A DNA stretch of 64,000 nucleotides from Triticum aestivum (GCF_018294505.1 NC_057796.1:267303518-267367517); one strand, 5' to 3'. Positions 46,742 through 58,300 are shown, counted from the stretch's first letter. The notes: generated from the letters alone by a model not told the origin. A program made the numbers and translations.

Positions 46742-47660
46742 TAGATAGAGGCAAAGGTGTCTTGTCTTTCGATGAGATGGTGGCTATCGATTTTGGTGGA
46801 GTAGACTTTGACGCTCCGACTCTCAACATGCGAGGACGTCGCGGCTTAGCAATCGCTAAACCAACTCTGAAAGGTTATTGACCACGCCGGAGAATGATCA
46901 ACCTGGCCACGAAGGTCTATTTCCTGCAAGCAAATGAAGAACAAGCAAGAAAGTGAAATTGCAATCTGGATACTGCGAATATAATAGGAAAGCTTTATTA
47001 ATGAAGGTGGGGTTCTATGACATCTTGGTCTGGTCGTTGAACACAAATGAAGTACACTAAGTTGCAGCTATGACAAACTTTTAATCTAAAAAAAACCCAA
47101 AGTCTAAATGACGCCCTGAGGGCTGTATATATGGAGGAAGAGGGGGAAATTTCTTGGCCCCTTGGAGGAGGGGTCTGAAACCAACCCTAACTCTGTTTTC
47201 CCAATACATACAGACTCTAAAAATAGCCTATACTTCAGTATTTCAAAATTACATGGGCCTGGCCCAATAATAAGGTGACGCAACACCTATAATAGCCTCT
47301 GGACGAAATTTATGAAGTGGCATCTTGTAAATTTCGTCCAAGGCTTCATGCACTCATTATGGTGGCTTCAAAGTCCTGAAATCATCACTTGTAACTCCGT
47401 TCTTGTTGCCCTTGCGCATGCCATCATCTCCATGCTTGATCTTGCTCTAATGTTCATCCTTCTTGTCCAATCTAGGCCCTTCATTTGTAAGCAAGACAAA
47501 TGTATCCAATTTAGGCAGCATCATATTCTCATGAACATTAGAATCATTACCAAGAAACAAAAGTACCTGGTAATTTAATTGGCATGCGCGAGCTCTAGTA
47601 ATTGGTCCAGTATGTACATCAGCAGGGGATGTGGGTGTAACAATGGTATTAATGTCCTCA
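46742..47660 (-). repeat. 3' LTR of element G
   Basis: On the minus strand it begins tgaggacattaataccattg at 47660 and ends near 46742. It contains a TATA-like tatata at about 47,125-47,131 and the last 71 codons of pol. The first base pairs on the left read tagatagagg against tgatagagg in the right copy, a one-base difference at the terminus. Confidence 0.8.
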
Positions 47661-48460
47661 TGATCCTCCCCTTCTTGAAGTGAAGTCGTCCTCGACAAAA
47701 GCTCATCTTCCTCACCCAAATAAGGCTTCAAATCTACAATGCTAGAAGTTGGACTAACCCCAAAATCTGCAGGTAGCTCAAGTTTATATGCATTATCATT
47801 AATTTTCTCTACCACCTTAAAAGGACAATCAACATGTGGCATTAACTTTGATTTGTGCAAACCAGGAAACATATTCTTACGCAAATGTAACCAAACAAGA
47901 TCTACAGGTGCAAAGACAACATGTTTTCTACCTTTATCTCCAATAAGTTTATATTTATCATTCATATGCTCAATGTTTTCCTTAGTTAACCCATGCATTT
48001 TTAAGATCAATTCAGCATGTTGTTTAGTTAACCCATGCATTTTTAAGATCAATTCAGCATGTTGTTTAGCATCAAGATTAACCTTGTCCGAAGATGGAAG
48101 TCGCAAGAAATCAATAGGTGCAGGAGGTAGGAAACCATATACAATTTCAAAAGGGGACATCTTAGTAGTAGAATGCAGTGAACTATTATAAGCAAATTCA
48201 ATATAAGGCAAGCATTCTTCCCACATTTTCTTGTTACTCTTCAAAACAGTCCTAAGCATAGTAGACAAAGTTCTATTGACTACTTCAGTTTGTCCATCAG
48301 TTTGGGGGTGACAAGTAGTACTAAAATGCAGTTTAGTCCCCAAATTGATCCATAAACATCTCCAAAAGTGGCTAAGAAATTTAGTATCACGATCTAAAAC
48401 AATAGTATTTGGCACACCATGCAAGCGAAAATTTCACGAAAGAACAAATCAGCAACATTA
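47447..48460 (-). pseudogene. Integrase core and C-terminus of element G, running into the LTR
   Basis: The 325-codon frame begins at [20 protein letters not shown], with the second catalytic Asp of the integrase core (LDRD where SDRD is usual). The Glu is in DGQTEVVNRTL. Near 47,985-48,069 a 14-residue unit (KQHAELILKMHGLT) occurs twice in perfect tandem. The C-terminal part has VDLVWLHLRKNMFP and then ADFGVSPTSSIVDLKPYLGEEDE, the region after which CRM elements carry their targeting motif. The stop is at 47447-47449, inside the 3' LTR. A frameshift near 48,425-48,450 separates it from the upstream part. Confidence 0.82.
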
Positions 48461-49258
48461 GCAACATCATCGCTTTTATGACATGGTATAAAGTGTGCCA
48501 TTTTTTAGAACCGATCCACGACAACTAATATGCTATCATTCTCCTTCTTTGTTCGAGGTAAACGCAAAACACAGTCCATAGATATATCCTCCCATGGAAC
48601 ACTAGGTACAAGCAAAGGCATATATAAACCATGAGGATTGAGTCGTGACTTAGCTTTTTGACATGTAGTGCAGCAAGCAACAAAGCGCTCAACATCCCGT
48701 CTCATCTTTGGCCACAAGAAATGTGTAGCAAGTACATCCTCTATCTTCTTCATGCCAAAGTGTCCCATTAATCCTCCTCCATGCACCTCCAGCAACAACG
48801 AAAGACGAAAAGCTAGCCGGAATGCATAGCTTGTTAGCACAGAACACAAATCCATCATTAACGACGAACTTGTTCCATGTTCTCCCTTCTTTACAATTAG
48901 GCAATACATCTTTAAATTCAGGATCATGCACATATTGATCTTTGATGGTCTCCCAACCAAATATTTTAAAGTCAAGTTTTGAAAGCATAGTATAACGGCG
49001 AGACAATGCATCAGCAATAACATTTTCTTTACCCTTGTTGTGTTTAATGACATAAGGGAAAATCTCAATGAATTCAACTCATTTAGCATGTTTATGGTTC
49101 AGTTTTCCTTGACTTTTAATATGATTCAAAGATTCATGATCAGAATGAATAACAAATTCTTTGGTCCATAAATAATGTTGCCATGTTTCCAAAGTCCGAA
49201 CAAGAGCATATAATTCCTTATCATAAGTAGAGTAATTCAGACTAGGCCCACTCAATTT
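48461..49258 (-). pseudogene. RNase H end and integrase zinc finger of element G
   Basis: Minus-strand frames with a frameshift near 48,780. The upstream part has the end of RNase H (Asp in VIHSDHESL, then [13 protein letters not shown]; about 49,000-49,160). Then comes the HHCC finger (His pair in [10 protein letters not shown], Cys pair in CCTTCQKAK; about 48,655-48,800). The first catalytic Asp of integrase is in ISMDCVLRLPR (about 48,545-48,580). A TAA stop at 48505-48507 follows VVVDRF. Each break is a single-site lesion in otherwise alignable sequence. Confidence 0.8.
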
Positions 49259-50178
49259 TTAAGAAAAGTATGCAACAGGTTTATCATCTTGTAATAACAC
49301 ACCTCCTAATCCAATTCCACTAACATTGCATTCAAGCTCGAAAGTCTTACTAAAATCAGGAAGTTGGAGTAGAGGATCATGTGTCAACTTATCTTTCAAT
49401 ACCATGAAGGCTTCTTCCTGTGCGGTACCCCAAACAAAAGGCACATCCTTCTTTGTAAGATCATTGAGAGGTGCAGCAATGGTGCTGAAATCTCTCAAAA
49501 ACGCATATACAAACCAGCGAGGACAAGGAAACTCCTCACTTGTGTGACCGTTTCGGGATACAGCCAACTCTCAATAGCTTCAATCTTGGCCTTATAAACT
49601 TCAGTTCCCTGTGGAGTAACAACATAGCAGAGAAAAGATACTCGGTCGGTGCAAAAGGTGCACTTCCCAAGGTTACCAAACAAACGCGCATCACGTAGAG
49701 CAATAAAAACAACACATAAATGTTCCAAATGTTCCTCCAAAGATCTACTGTAAATCAATATATCATCAAAGTAAACTACCACAAATCGTCCAATGAAAGC
49801 ACGTAAAGCTTCGCTCATTAATCTCATGAAAGTACTAGGTGCATTAGTTAACCCAAAAGGCATGACTAACCACTCATATAATCCAAAGTTAGTTTTAAAT
49901 GTTGTTTTCCATTCATCTCCCAAATTCATACGAATTTGATGGTATCCACTACGCAAATCAACTTTGGAGAATATTATAGAGGCACTCAATTCATCAAGCA
50001 TATCATCTAGCCTAGGAATAGGATGACGATAACGAATAGTAATATTATTAATGCCTCTACTATCAACACACATACGTGATGTACCATCCTTTTTTGGCAC
50101 TAGTATAATAGGAACAACACATGGACTAAGAGATTCGCGTATATAACCTTTGTCGAGCATCTCCTGTACTTGACGCAT
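49259..50178 (-). pseudogene. Reverse transcriptase and RNase H start of element G
   Basis: The RT frame (50178 down to 49495) opens [16 protein letters not shown] and carries [19 protein letters not shown], then [15 protein letters not shown] and the catalytic YFDD (49762-49773). A frameshift near 49,500-49,530 moves into the RNase H connection (FSTIAAPLNDLTKKDVPFVW, 49,420-49,490). The stretch ends in a stop at 49259-49261 right after VAYFS. The active site is intact, but no continuous product is possible. Confidence 0.85.
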
Positions 50179-51649
50179 AATCTCCTTCGTCTCCTCTGGA
50201 TTGGTACGGTATGGCGCACGGTTAGGCAGCGAAGCATTGGGAATTAAGTCAATCTGATGCTCAATCCCTCAAATAGGTAGTAATCCCGGTGGCACGTCTT
50301 GAGGAAAGACGTCAGTGAACTCCTGCAAAGTGTTAGTGACAGCACGAGGCAAAGACGAAGGCACGTCCTCGAATGAAAATAATGCCTCTTTGCACACAAA
50401 AGCATAGCAAAATGATTTGCTGAAATCTAACTCATCAATATCAGATTTGGTGGCAAGTAAACATGCACTTTTCAATTTAATTTCAGAAACACCACTAGAT
50501 GATTTATTATTAGGCTGCATTTGTTGCTCAAATTCTTTTCCCACAATCTGATTTTCGCTCTTATTTTTCTCCTATTTTGCTTTATTAGCTCTATTAATAT
50601 CATCTTCCAAAATGGAATCAGGAGACATATGAAACAAAGTAATATGTTTATCCTTATGAACAAGAGTCTACTAATTGTTTCTACCATGGTGTACATTTTT
50701 TTATCAAATTGCCATGGTCTACGAAGTATTAAGGAACATGCTTGCATGGGTACCACATCACAATCAACATATGTAGAGATACTAAAATGCACATGAACAG
50801 TATGTGTTACCTTAACCTTGCTGTTGTTGTTGGACCATTGGATGTAGTAAGGATGTGGATGTGGTCTTGTGGTGAGACCGTGAGAGATAGCTTCTCCACC
50901 GCCTCCATGCTAGCCAAGTTGTTGCAGATCCCTCCATCTATGATGACGCGAAGAGAACATTCCTTCACAACTCCCTTTGTATGGAACAAATTATGCCTTT
51001 GTTTTTGCTCAACTTGTGTGACCTGCACACTCAAAACACGTTGAGCAACTAAACTTTCATACCTGTCAGCATCTTCAGCAGCCATGTATTGCGTCTCATG
51101 ATCATAATCATCTCCACTGTGTTCTTCACTTGTAATAAGAGCCAAAGTCTCCTCATCATAGTCACTAGCGGACTCATACCCACTATCCTCAGTAGCAATC
51201 ATAGCACACAGAGATTTGCATTCTCTCGCAAAATGACCTCTTCCCTTACAACGACGAAAAATGATATCATGTGTGCGCCCTATTGATGCCATGGATGAGG
51301 AAGAGCTCTGGGCAGGCCCAGAAGGTGTACTCCTGGAAGATGGTGGTGGTGCCAGTTTTCTTGTATCTTGGTTGGAACTGGTGGCTAAAGTCAGTGGTGC
51401 TGCAGTAGGACGTGTGAGAGTAGAAGATGTACGTGGTGTCCATGATGAAGATCGACCTGCAGAAAAATAAGTTCGCGCCAATGCCTGTCGATCCTGCACT
51501 TCACGTTCAGCTTTGCAAGCAAGATGGAATGAACGAGTGATATTATTATACTCATTATACTCTAGTATGGTCTGAATCTCTTTATTTAATCTACCCATAA
51601 AACGTGCAAGCATAGCTTCATTATCCTCAACAATACCACATCTAATCAT
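50179..51649 (-). pseudogene. gag C-terminus and protease of element G
   Basis: The 280-codon frame at 50807-51649 begins in gag (FMGRLNKEIQTILEY) and contains a zinc knuckle reading RRCKGRGHFARECK. The first Cys of CxxC is replaced, so CCHC is incomplete. The protease has VIIDGGICNNLAS (about 50,905-50,945), with D-G-G as in other plant gypsy proteases. A separate short frame (50269-50544) covers the protease-RT linker ending FPQDVPPGLLP, the conserved lead-in to RT. Frames change between these parts. Confidence 0.75.
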
Positions 51650-52523
51650 GCCAATTTGTAATTCCTGATAATATTTTTCTTCAGATTTTTTCCTTGTCTT
51701 AAATGCTGCAACTTTTGAAGTAATTCACGTTGATAATATGGTGGAACCCAATGAGTACGCATACCAGTTTTCAAAGCAGCCCAAGTAGCTGTAATAGGAT
51801 ATAATCTACAATGTTCAGACCACCAAACACATGCAAAACTAGTGAAAGCACAAACAGCAACAGGAACACGTCTCTCCTTGGGATATTGTAAACATGTAAA
51901 ACATTGTTCAGTTTCTAACTCCCAAGTGAGATATATATATCATGAACATATCTACCCTCAAATGGTGGAATATCCAATTTTAGTTTAGGAAGATGGTCAT
52001 GATCTCATAGCTCGGGTGGTAGTGTACCCCTACCATTGCGATGATATACATGAGGACAACCTGGTGGTGGTGGTGGTGGTGGTTGGACGTAGTTCTGATT
52101 TTGATCAACCTCATCCTCGTAATGGTCCTCCACCTGTGCAGTAGTAGCAAGAGCTACAAAATAATTAATAGCAGTAGCAGCAGCACCAGAAGTTTGTCCT
52201 GGCTCAAGAGGAACACGCTGCGCTCGTCCTGCTGGATCGCGACATGGAGGTGGTTGTTGATGTTGTTGCAACGGTGCAGTAGGGGCGACTGGTGGTTGTG
52301 GTAGATGTGCTAGCACTTCATCGAACTTGGTGTCCAACTTGGTGTCTATTTTCTTCTCAATGTCATCAATCCAATCCAGTGCCTTTCCAAAGCTGGCCAT
52401 CACATCTTCCACCTGTGGACCCACCATTTGCTGAAATTTATCATGAAGCTCCTTCATCGTCATGTTCTCCCAGTCAATCTCGTCGGCTTGTGATCCTGTC
52501 ATGGTTAGCAGCAATAGAAACAC
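51650..52523 (-). pseudogene. gag N-terminus of element G
   Basis: The 172-codon frame (52005-52523) starts with an ATG, reads MTMKELHDKFQQMVGPQVED, and then becomes Pro/Gln-rich with the stretch QPPPPPPPGCPH. This is the usual low-complexity N-terminal part of gypsy gag in this clade. The retrotrans_gag core between 51,650 and 52,000 is frameshifted and only recognisable in pieces. Confidence 0.65.
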
Positions 52524-53643
52524 ACAAGAATATGATCCTACAGTCTACTAGAAAGTGTTGGTGGTGGGGTGTCACAAATCCGTCAAGCAAATCTCAAATT
52601 CTTACCAGTTCTTTCCCAGCAGCAGGCGGTGATCAGCAACCGTTGTAGCCAAAACTCTCAAAGCTTGGATAGAGCGATTGCAAGGGAGAGTCAAACGTAC
52701 TATGTAGATGTATGTGGAGCTGGGATGGATTATAAGATGGTAGCAAAAAGGTCAGCAATAATCAATTCGGAGATGCAAAGTTGAATAAATGTTGTACGAC
52801 GGTACTGTGTTGGTCCTAGGCTAGACCGTGCTAGAGACGCGAGCCTAGAACACTAACAAAATCACGACGCGACACGAAAAAAAGGGAAAAGCACACTCTA
52901 GAACTATTTTGCGCTCCTTTTTTTTGGCCGAAAATCACTATAATGGCGAGTGTCTCAAAACTCTTCCAAAGTCCAAATAACAGGATAGGCACATATTTTT
53001 TGACTATTTTTATTTTTCAGAAATCAGGGCAGCGACAACCAAAAAGTGCGATAAAAACTCAGTATGATGGCACGTGTCTCAAAAGACTCAGAAAATCCTA
53101 AAAACAGGATAGGGAAAAATATTTTCAATCGCAGAAATTTTGGCCTAAAAACTGCCCGAGGGTCTCGCGAAAAGCCTATTTTTTCGAAACCTACTAAGTC
53201 AAGGAAACACGAATTGGAAAATAGATGGATCTTGAAAACAAACCAAATTTTGAAAAGAACTCGGATTGGTCGTGGATATATGGTGGAAGGATATGGCAAC
53301 AGTGGTGGTATATGGCAGCGGTGGTGGCATATGCCAGCGGTGGTAGGATATGGCAGCGGTGGTGGAATATGGCAGCGGTGATGAAGATGGTTCGGCGGCG
53401 GCGTGACAAACTATGACAGAACTCGAAACTCTAAAGGACTACATGCTAAGACCAGCGACTAGACACGGTGATGCAACCGCAAATTCAACAAAGCAAACCC
53501 CTAAAAAGATATTCAAAGGCTCGATTGGTTCGGATATGATGAACTAACCCTATTTTTTGGCTTTTTCGTGGACTGTAGGTATGAAGAACAGACTCGATAT
53601 AAACTATGGAAAACTAGAAAATCTCACCGAGCAACCTGGAAAT
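52524..53643 (-). other. Leader of element G with a tandem-repeat patch
   Basis: About 1.1 kb between the primer site and gag, without ORFs of note. It contains a cluster of about five 19-21-bp repeats, 'atatggcagcggtggtgg', at about 53,275-53,385, unusual in a retrotransposon leader. Confidence 0.65.
53275..53388. repeat. Minisatellite 'atatggcagcggtggtgg', about five units
   Basis: Units of 19-22 bp recur between 53,275 and 53,388, each differing by one to three bases. The pattern gives alternating Gly/Tyr/Gln/Trp-like frames on the plus strand and His/Ile-rich frames on the minus strand. These should not be read as protein. Confidence 0.8.
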
Positions 53644-53652
53644 CTGATACCA
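53635..53652 (-). other. Primer binding site of element G
   Basis: On the minus strand tggtatcagatttccagg lies two bases inside the 5' LTR edge. The first ten bases match the initiator tRNA-Met complement. Confidence 0.8.
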
Positions 53653-53654
53653 CT

Positions 53655-54591
53655 TGATAGAGGCAAAGGTGTTCCGTCTTTCGATGAGATGGTGGCTATC
53701 GTTTTTGGTGGAGTAGACTTTGCAATCGCTAAAGCAACTCTGAGAGGTCATTGGCGATTCGACTATGAATTGCGCCTTAGCAATCGCTAAAGCAACTCTG
53801 AGAGGTTATTGACCATGCCAGAGCACGATCAACCTGACCACGAAGGTCTATTTCCTGCAAGCAAACGAAGAGCAAGCAAGAAACTGAAATTGCAATCTGG
53901 ATATTGCGAATATAAGAGGAAAGCTTTATTAATGAAGGTGGGGTTCTGTGATGTCTTGGTCTGGTTGTTGAACACAAACGAAGTACGCGAAGTTGCAGCT
54001 ATGGCAAACTTTTAATCTAAACAAAACCCAAAGTCTAAATGACACCCTAAGGGCTGTATATATGGAGGAAGAGGGGGGAATTTCGTGGCCCCTTGGAGGA
54101 AGGGTCAGAAACCAACCCTAACTCTGTTGTCCCCATACATACGGACTCTAAAAACAGCCTATACTTCAGTATTTCGAAATTACGTGGGCCTAGCCCAATA
54201 ATAAGGTGACGCAACACCTATAATAGCCTTTGGACGAAATTTATGAAGTGGCATCTTGTATATTTCGTCCAAGGCTTCATGCACTCATTATGGTGGCTTC
54301 AAAGTCCTGAAATCATCACTTGTAACTCTGTTCTTGTTCCCCTTGCGCATGCCATCATCTCCATGCTTGATTTTGCTCCAATGTTCATCCTTCTTGTCCA
54401 AGCTAGGCCCTTCATTCGTAAGCAAGACAAATGTATCCAATTTAGGCAGCATCATATTCTCATGAACATTAGAATCATTATCAAGAAATAAAAGTACTTG
54501 GTAATTTAATTGGCGTGCGCAGGCTCTAGTAATTGGTCCAGTATGTATAGCAGCAGGGGCTGTGGGTGTAACAATGGTATTTATGTCCTCA
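53655..54591 (-). repeat. 5' LTR of element G
   Basis: Homologous to 46742-47660, including the 71 codons of pol that fall within the LTR. It carries a local duplication of about 58 bp ('gcaatcgctaaagcaactctgagaggt' at 53,722 and 53,780) that the other copy lacks. The TATA-like motif is at about 54,055-54,062. Confidence 0.82.
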
Positions 54592-57221
54592 TGAAGTGTC
54601 CTGAGATCCCCTGATATTGCCGCCAGTGGTTTTGGTGGTAGCATTGGCTCGCTCGTGACATTGAACATGGCCGCACCTTTGATGGGTACACGTTCTTCAA
54701 AATCTGTCATCTGGCTGCTATGTGCTTTGGCTTGTTTGTAGGCGGAAGAACCTTTCTTTGCCGGTCTCTTCCTCTCCTTTTTCTTGAGCTGACCTTCAGA
54801 CCCTTCCGTAACCCCTCCCCCAGTGTTGTCGGGCAAAGCACTGTACGTCCCTCGGCTAGTTGAGCCTGTGTTGAGGTGGCATCTTCAGGCATGTCATGTG
54901 AGGATTGCATGAAGAGAGACTTCTTGCAATCAACCCTGCTAGGATATTCCTGCACGGGCACATGATCCATATCCTCATCAGCATGCTGATAGCCCGAGTT
55001 GTCATATGGCTGACTCATCATTTCTAAGTCGTCGTCATAGGCACTTGTATTGAGGAACCGAAGAGGGTCATCCTCGTCCATCTCATCATCCATTCTTTGT
55101 TCTACGGGGGCGATTACATCAGCCACTATTGGACCCCCTTCCTCGCATCGTCCGCCGCTCTCACCCGTCACTACAGGCGCTTGTAATTGCATAGGCGGGG
55201 TGGTAGTGTTCATACCTGCTCGCTGATGTGTGGTTATTGGTGTGCTCTCGGCCGGCTCCAGAAAAAGAAGATTCTTTGGCCATAGCAGCATCCAACCCTT
55301 GCAGCTTGCAAGCCACGGCGGGGTCTCTTCGTCCTCTCCCCCGAGCCATACTCAAGGAGGAAAATCCTCATGCCCCGATTTCACACTCGACAAGGTAACC
55401 CTGAAGTGGCCACCGGGTATCGGCTGGCCGTGGAAAGTGAGTTCCAAGGGCTTCGTTATCACCGCCTTTCCCACGTCCACCTTCTGGCCTTTGATCAAGT
55501 AGAGTATGGTGCACGGGGTTTCGTTGGCCCTTAAAGACATGCCTGCGGCGTAAAACATCTGAAAGGCAACGAAAATGGAATATTCTAGATATATGTTGAT
55601 GCGACGTCTAATTACCGTGAGGGCGTCGAGCTCAGCCAAAGACGACAGCCCGCCTAGCGCGCCAGAGACTAAGGACGGGCTGCTATGAGCGGGTGCAGGT
55701 GCGGGAGCAGGCGCGGTTGTGTGAGAAGGTGATGGTGCGATTGTGATGTTCACCGAGTTGCTCCCGACGAAGCTGGACATGGGGAAATCATCTACCGTCG
55801 TGTCTGGATTTTCCTTCCTCCAGTTGATGATAGCCAGGATCAAGTTAGTAGCGAAATAATTTCTGCAGGCAGCTAAAGCTGCATCAACTGCCTACTGTAG
55901 CAACTCATTTTTCTCCTCAACTGCTTTTTTCGCGTCCTCAGCTTCTTTTTCTCGAACGCAAGATTCACCTTCTTGTCGATGTACGCCTGACTAAAGTTCT
56001 TTCTCCTTCTTTGCCTCCGGGCCCTCGTTGTAAAAGACCTTCCACGTGGCGCTGTCTCCGGCGCCGTGCGCACGTCCATATTGTGGCCGCTGGTCCAAAG
56101 GGACTCCCCTAAGTTCATTCAAGACCCGGTTGAGAGGGGTGTCCCACTTGGGCCTCATCAATGAAGACTGGCTTTAGGCTGCAAGCTTGTGTTGTTTGTA
56201 CTGCAGAGGGAACGTGAACCATTTACAAATGTGTAGTCAACTTGATCAGAAGCTAAATGTAAGGTGGTAAAAGAATAATTACCAGTATTCTAATCAATTT
56301 CCTTGTGATCGGGTCTGTGTAAAAAACCTTCTTTTCCTTGTCCCACTTGTAGCGGGCCCTGATGAAGTCATGCTCCAAGGGGTTGGTGAACTTCGCGAAG
56401 TGGTTTGGGAGACTCGCGGCTTCACATTCCGCATCCTCCTTATCCCATATGGGCCTTTTGCCAAGGTAGCCACGGCTTCCGAGGCGTTGGTTCCCCATGT
56501 TTCTTTGCTGACGGCTCTTGAATTTCGCAGCCTTAGCCTTGGCTGTCTCGGTAGCGCAAGTGTCCTTGAACTTTTGGAACTCCTCTTCCGTAAGTGACGG
56601 ATTTTCCTCCAGAATCTTGGCTAGGGGTTCTTTAGCCTCAATAGCTCATTTCGCCCTCCCTTTCCAGGAGGCCCAATCATTGCTGAACATGCCCATGGCG
56701 TGATTGTTAATCTTTTTCATCTTAGGATCATCCCATGGGTGTTCTATGTTGTCATCCCGGTCGGGGAACTTGAATCTCTTGTGCAGCTTAGTTAGGAGCA
56801 ACTACGTCAAATATCCTTTACCCCTTAAGTAATCGTTGTTGATGCTCACGGTTTCCAGTAGGATGCATCCGACTTGGTTCTCGGGAAATTTCGAGGTTCT
56901 TCTGGCTCTAATGGCTCAAACTTGCCAGGGGCCATCTTTGTGATCACCAGTCGTCCGATGTCGAGTTTGTTAGGTTTTCGTATCCTCTACTTCTTCTTTT
57001 CGTTAGCGGCTTCGGCACCGGTGCCTTCCCCCACCGGTCTCGGCGCCGCCATTGGTGCCCGTGTCGTCGGTGTCGATGTTGGTGTCAGTATCATCATCGA
57101 GGCCGCTCTGCAAACCTTGACTGTGCTTAGCAGACAAATAGTCGAGGTAGTTTTGTTCACCCTCATAATCCATCTCATCTGCATCATGGCCTGAAGGCCC
57201 GGTTTCTTCGTTGTTCGACAT
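54592..57221 (-). pseudogene. TNPA/Transposase_24-like ORF1 of CACTA Z, N-terminal part
   Basis: The gene begins at ATG 57221 with MSNNEETGPSGHDADEMDY, an acidic N-terminus. Beyond a frameshift and stop near 56,985-57,005 it reads KLDIGRLVITKMAPGKFEPL, then HKRFKFPDRDDNIEHP and MFSNDWASWKGRAK (56,640-56,950), with further in-frame stops. The next recognisable block, GYLGKRPIWDKEDAECEAASL to FIRARYKWDKEKKVFYTDP (56,285-56,475), precedes an intron. Downstream exons (55,873-56,118; 55,352-55,843; 54,707-55,291) contain a basic coiled region, an Ala/Pro-rich linker with HGQPIPGGHF, and an acidic segment with 'DEMDEDDPL'. The layout matches CACTA ORF1 (end-binding) proteins. At 54,592 the gypsy insertion breaks the gene before its Ulp1-like end. 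Confidence 0.6.
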
Positions 57222-57335
57222 GTTTCCAACGATTAAGTCTCTTCTTAAACTATAATAAAAATGAGTAATGACATAAGAAAAGGTCTATCGTTTGCCAGAA
57301 TGCCGTTTCATTCCCGTCGCAGCAAATCCCATCAC

Positions 57336-57420
57336 TCGATATGCCTAATTTCTAGCACAAGTCATGCCAAAATTCACGAGAAATTTTGGCATGACCTTTG
57401 CTAAAAAGTGGACATATCGA
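57336..57420. repeat. Imperfect inverted repeat, arms of about 41 bp
   Basis: The left arm starts tcgatatgcctaatttctag and the right arm ends gtggacatatcga. The inner 14 bp (gtcatgccaaaatt / aattttggcatgac) pair perfectly around a short loop near 57,376. The outer halves pair with several mismatches. It could be a hairpin in the CACTA transcript or a decayed small MITE. Confidence 0.75.
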
Positions 57421-57519
57421 GCGCCTGAAATTCACCGGAACGGAAATGAATCAATATTGTGGTGAAACATAGGCCACTCGGATCATTTACCCTGCAGATA
57501 ATCTTCAAATTCCAAATAT

Positions 57520-57598
57520 TACATGTCCAAAAGATCACATGTCCAAATTCCAAATATCACATGTCCAAATCACATGTCCACATATCACATGTCCACTT
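57520..57598. repeat. Tandem cluster of 'catgtccaaatatca'
   Basis: Five units of 11-18 bp, each containing acatgtcca, between 57,520 and 57,598. AT-rich spacer variation breaks the period. Confidence 0.7.
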
Positions 57599-58300
57599 CA
57601 AATTTGCATATAACAGGAAGAAAAATATAGAACTTGAAGAAAAATGCAAGAAGTCCTTTTTCTTCACAATATTTGAAACTAAATCCAGCCTACTTAACTT
57701 TCTGTCCTAATTTCAACCTAGATATATTTTTGTCCTAATTTGAAAACCTAGCTAAATTTCTGTTCAAATTTGAAACCTAGGGTTCATACTAATTAACTAG
57801 GTTCATACTACCTAATCTGTACTAGGGTTCATACTAACTCACCAAGGGTTAATCAATTCTGTTTTATATTTAAATAGCAACAATTGCTTTAACTGAGAAA
57901 ATTAAATACCTAGAATTCTATTAACTACACCTAAAACACCTAAAATACCTAGAATTCATTTAACCCATACTAATTCTGTTTTTTAAATAGGGTTCATACC
58001 ACCTAATTAACTACGGTTCATACTAATTCTGTTTTTTAAGTAGCAACAATTGCTTTAACTAAAAAAACTAAATAGAAACAATTGCTTTAACTAATCTATC
58101 CTAGGGTTCTTACTAATTATAATTAACTAACTAGCACTATAAATAGCCTAGGGTTCATACTAGTTCTAATTAACTAACTAGCACTATAGAATAGCATAGG
58201 GTTCATACTAATTCATACTAACTAGCACTAAATAGCTAGGGTTCATACTAACAGAGAGAGAGAGCAGAGAAGAGCGGATAGAAGAGTGCTTACAGAGGGC

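Larger units (their letters stand above)
46742..54591 (-). mobile_element. CRM-like Ty3/gypsy retrotransposon G, minus strand
   Basis: LTRs at 46742-47660 (3' LTR, about 919 bp) and 53655-54591 (5' LTR, about 937 bp) start tgaggacat and end cctctatca on the minus strand, with one extra base at the outer end of the left copy. A tRNA-Met-type primer site is at 53644-53652. gag, protease, RT, RNase H and integrase lie between. The pol frame runs across the polypurine tract into the 3' LTR, a feature known from the CRM (centromeric) lineage, and integrase lacks a chromodomain, also CRM-like. Flanking bases (tgcag/tgaag) are only a near-match, so the target duplication is not certain. Many stops and frameshifts make it defective. 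Confidence 0.8.
57240..58300. other. AT-rich upstream region of CACTA Z ORF1 with several small repeats
   Basis: No coding signal. It holds a long hairpin (57336-57420), a 'catgtccaaatatca' tandem cluster (57,520-57,598), and about nine dispersed copies of 'agggttcatactaa' (57,778-58,250). It is probably the promoter, leader or first intron of ORF1. Confidence 0.6.

Noticed and set aside
53064..53409. Gly/Tyr/Trp- or His/Ile-rich frames over the minisatellite
   Set aside because: Result of the 19-22-bp DNA repeat in the leader of element G.
46735..54596. tgcag/tgaag as target duplication of element G
   Set aside because: One mismatch and a two-base offset at the left LTR edge; not good enough to call.
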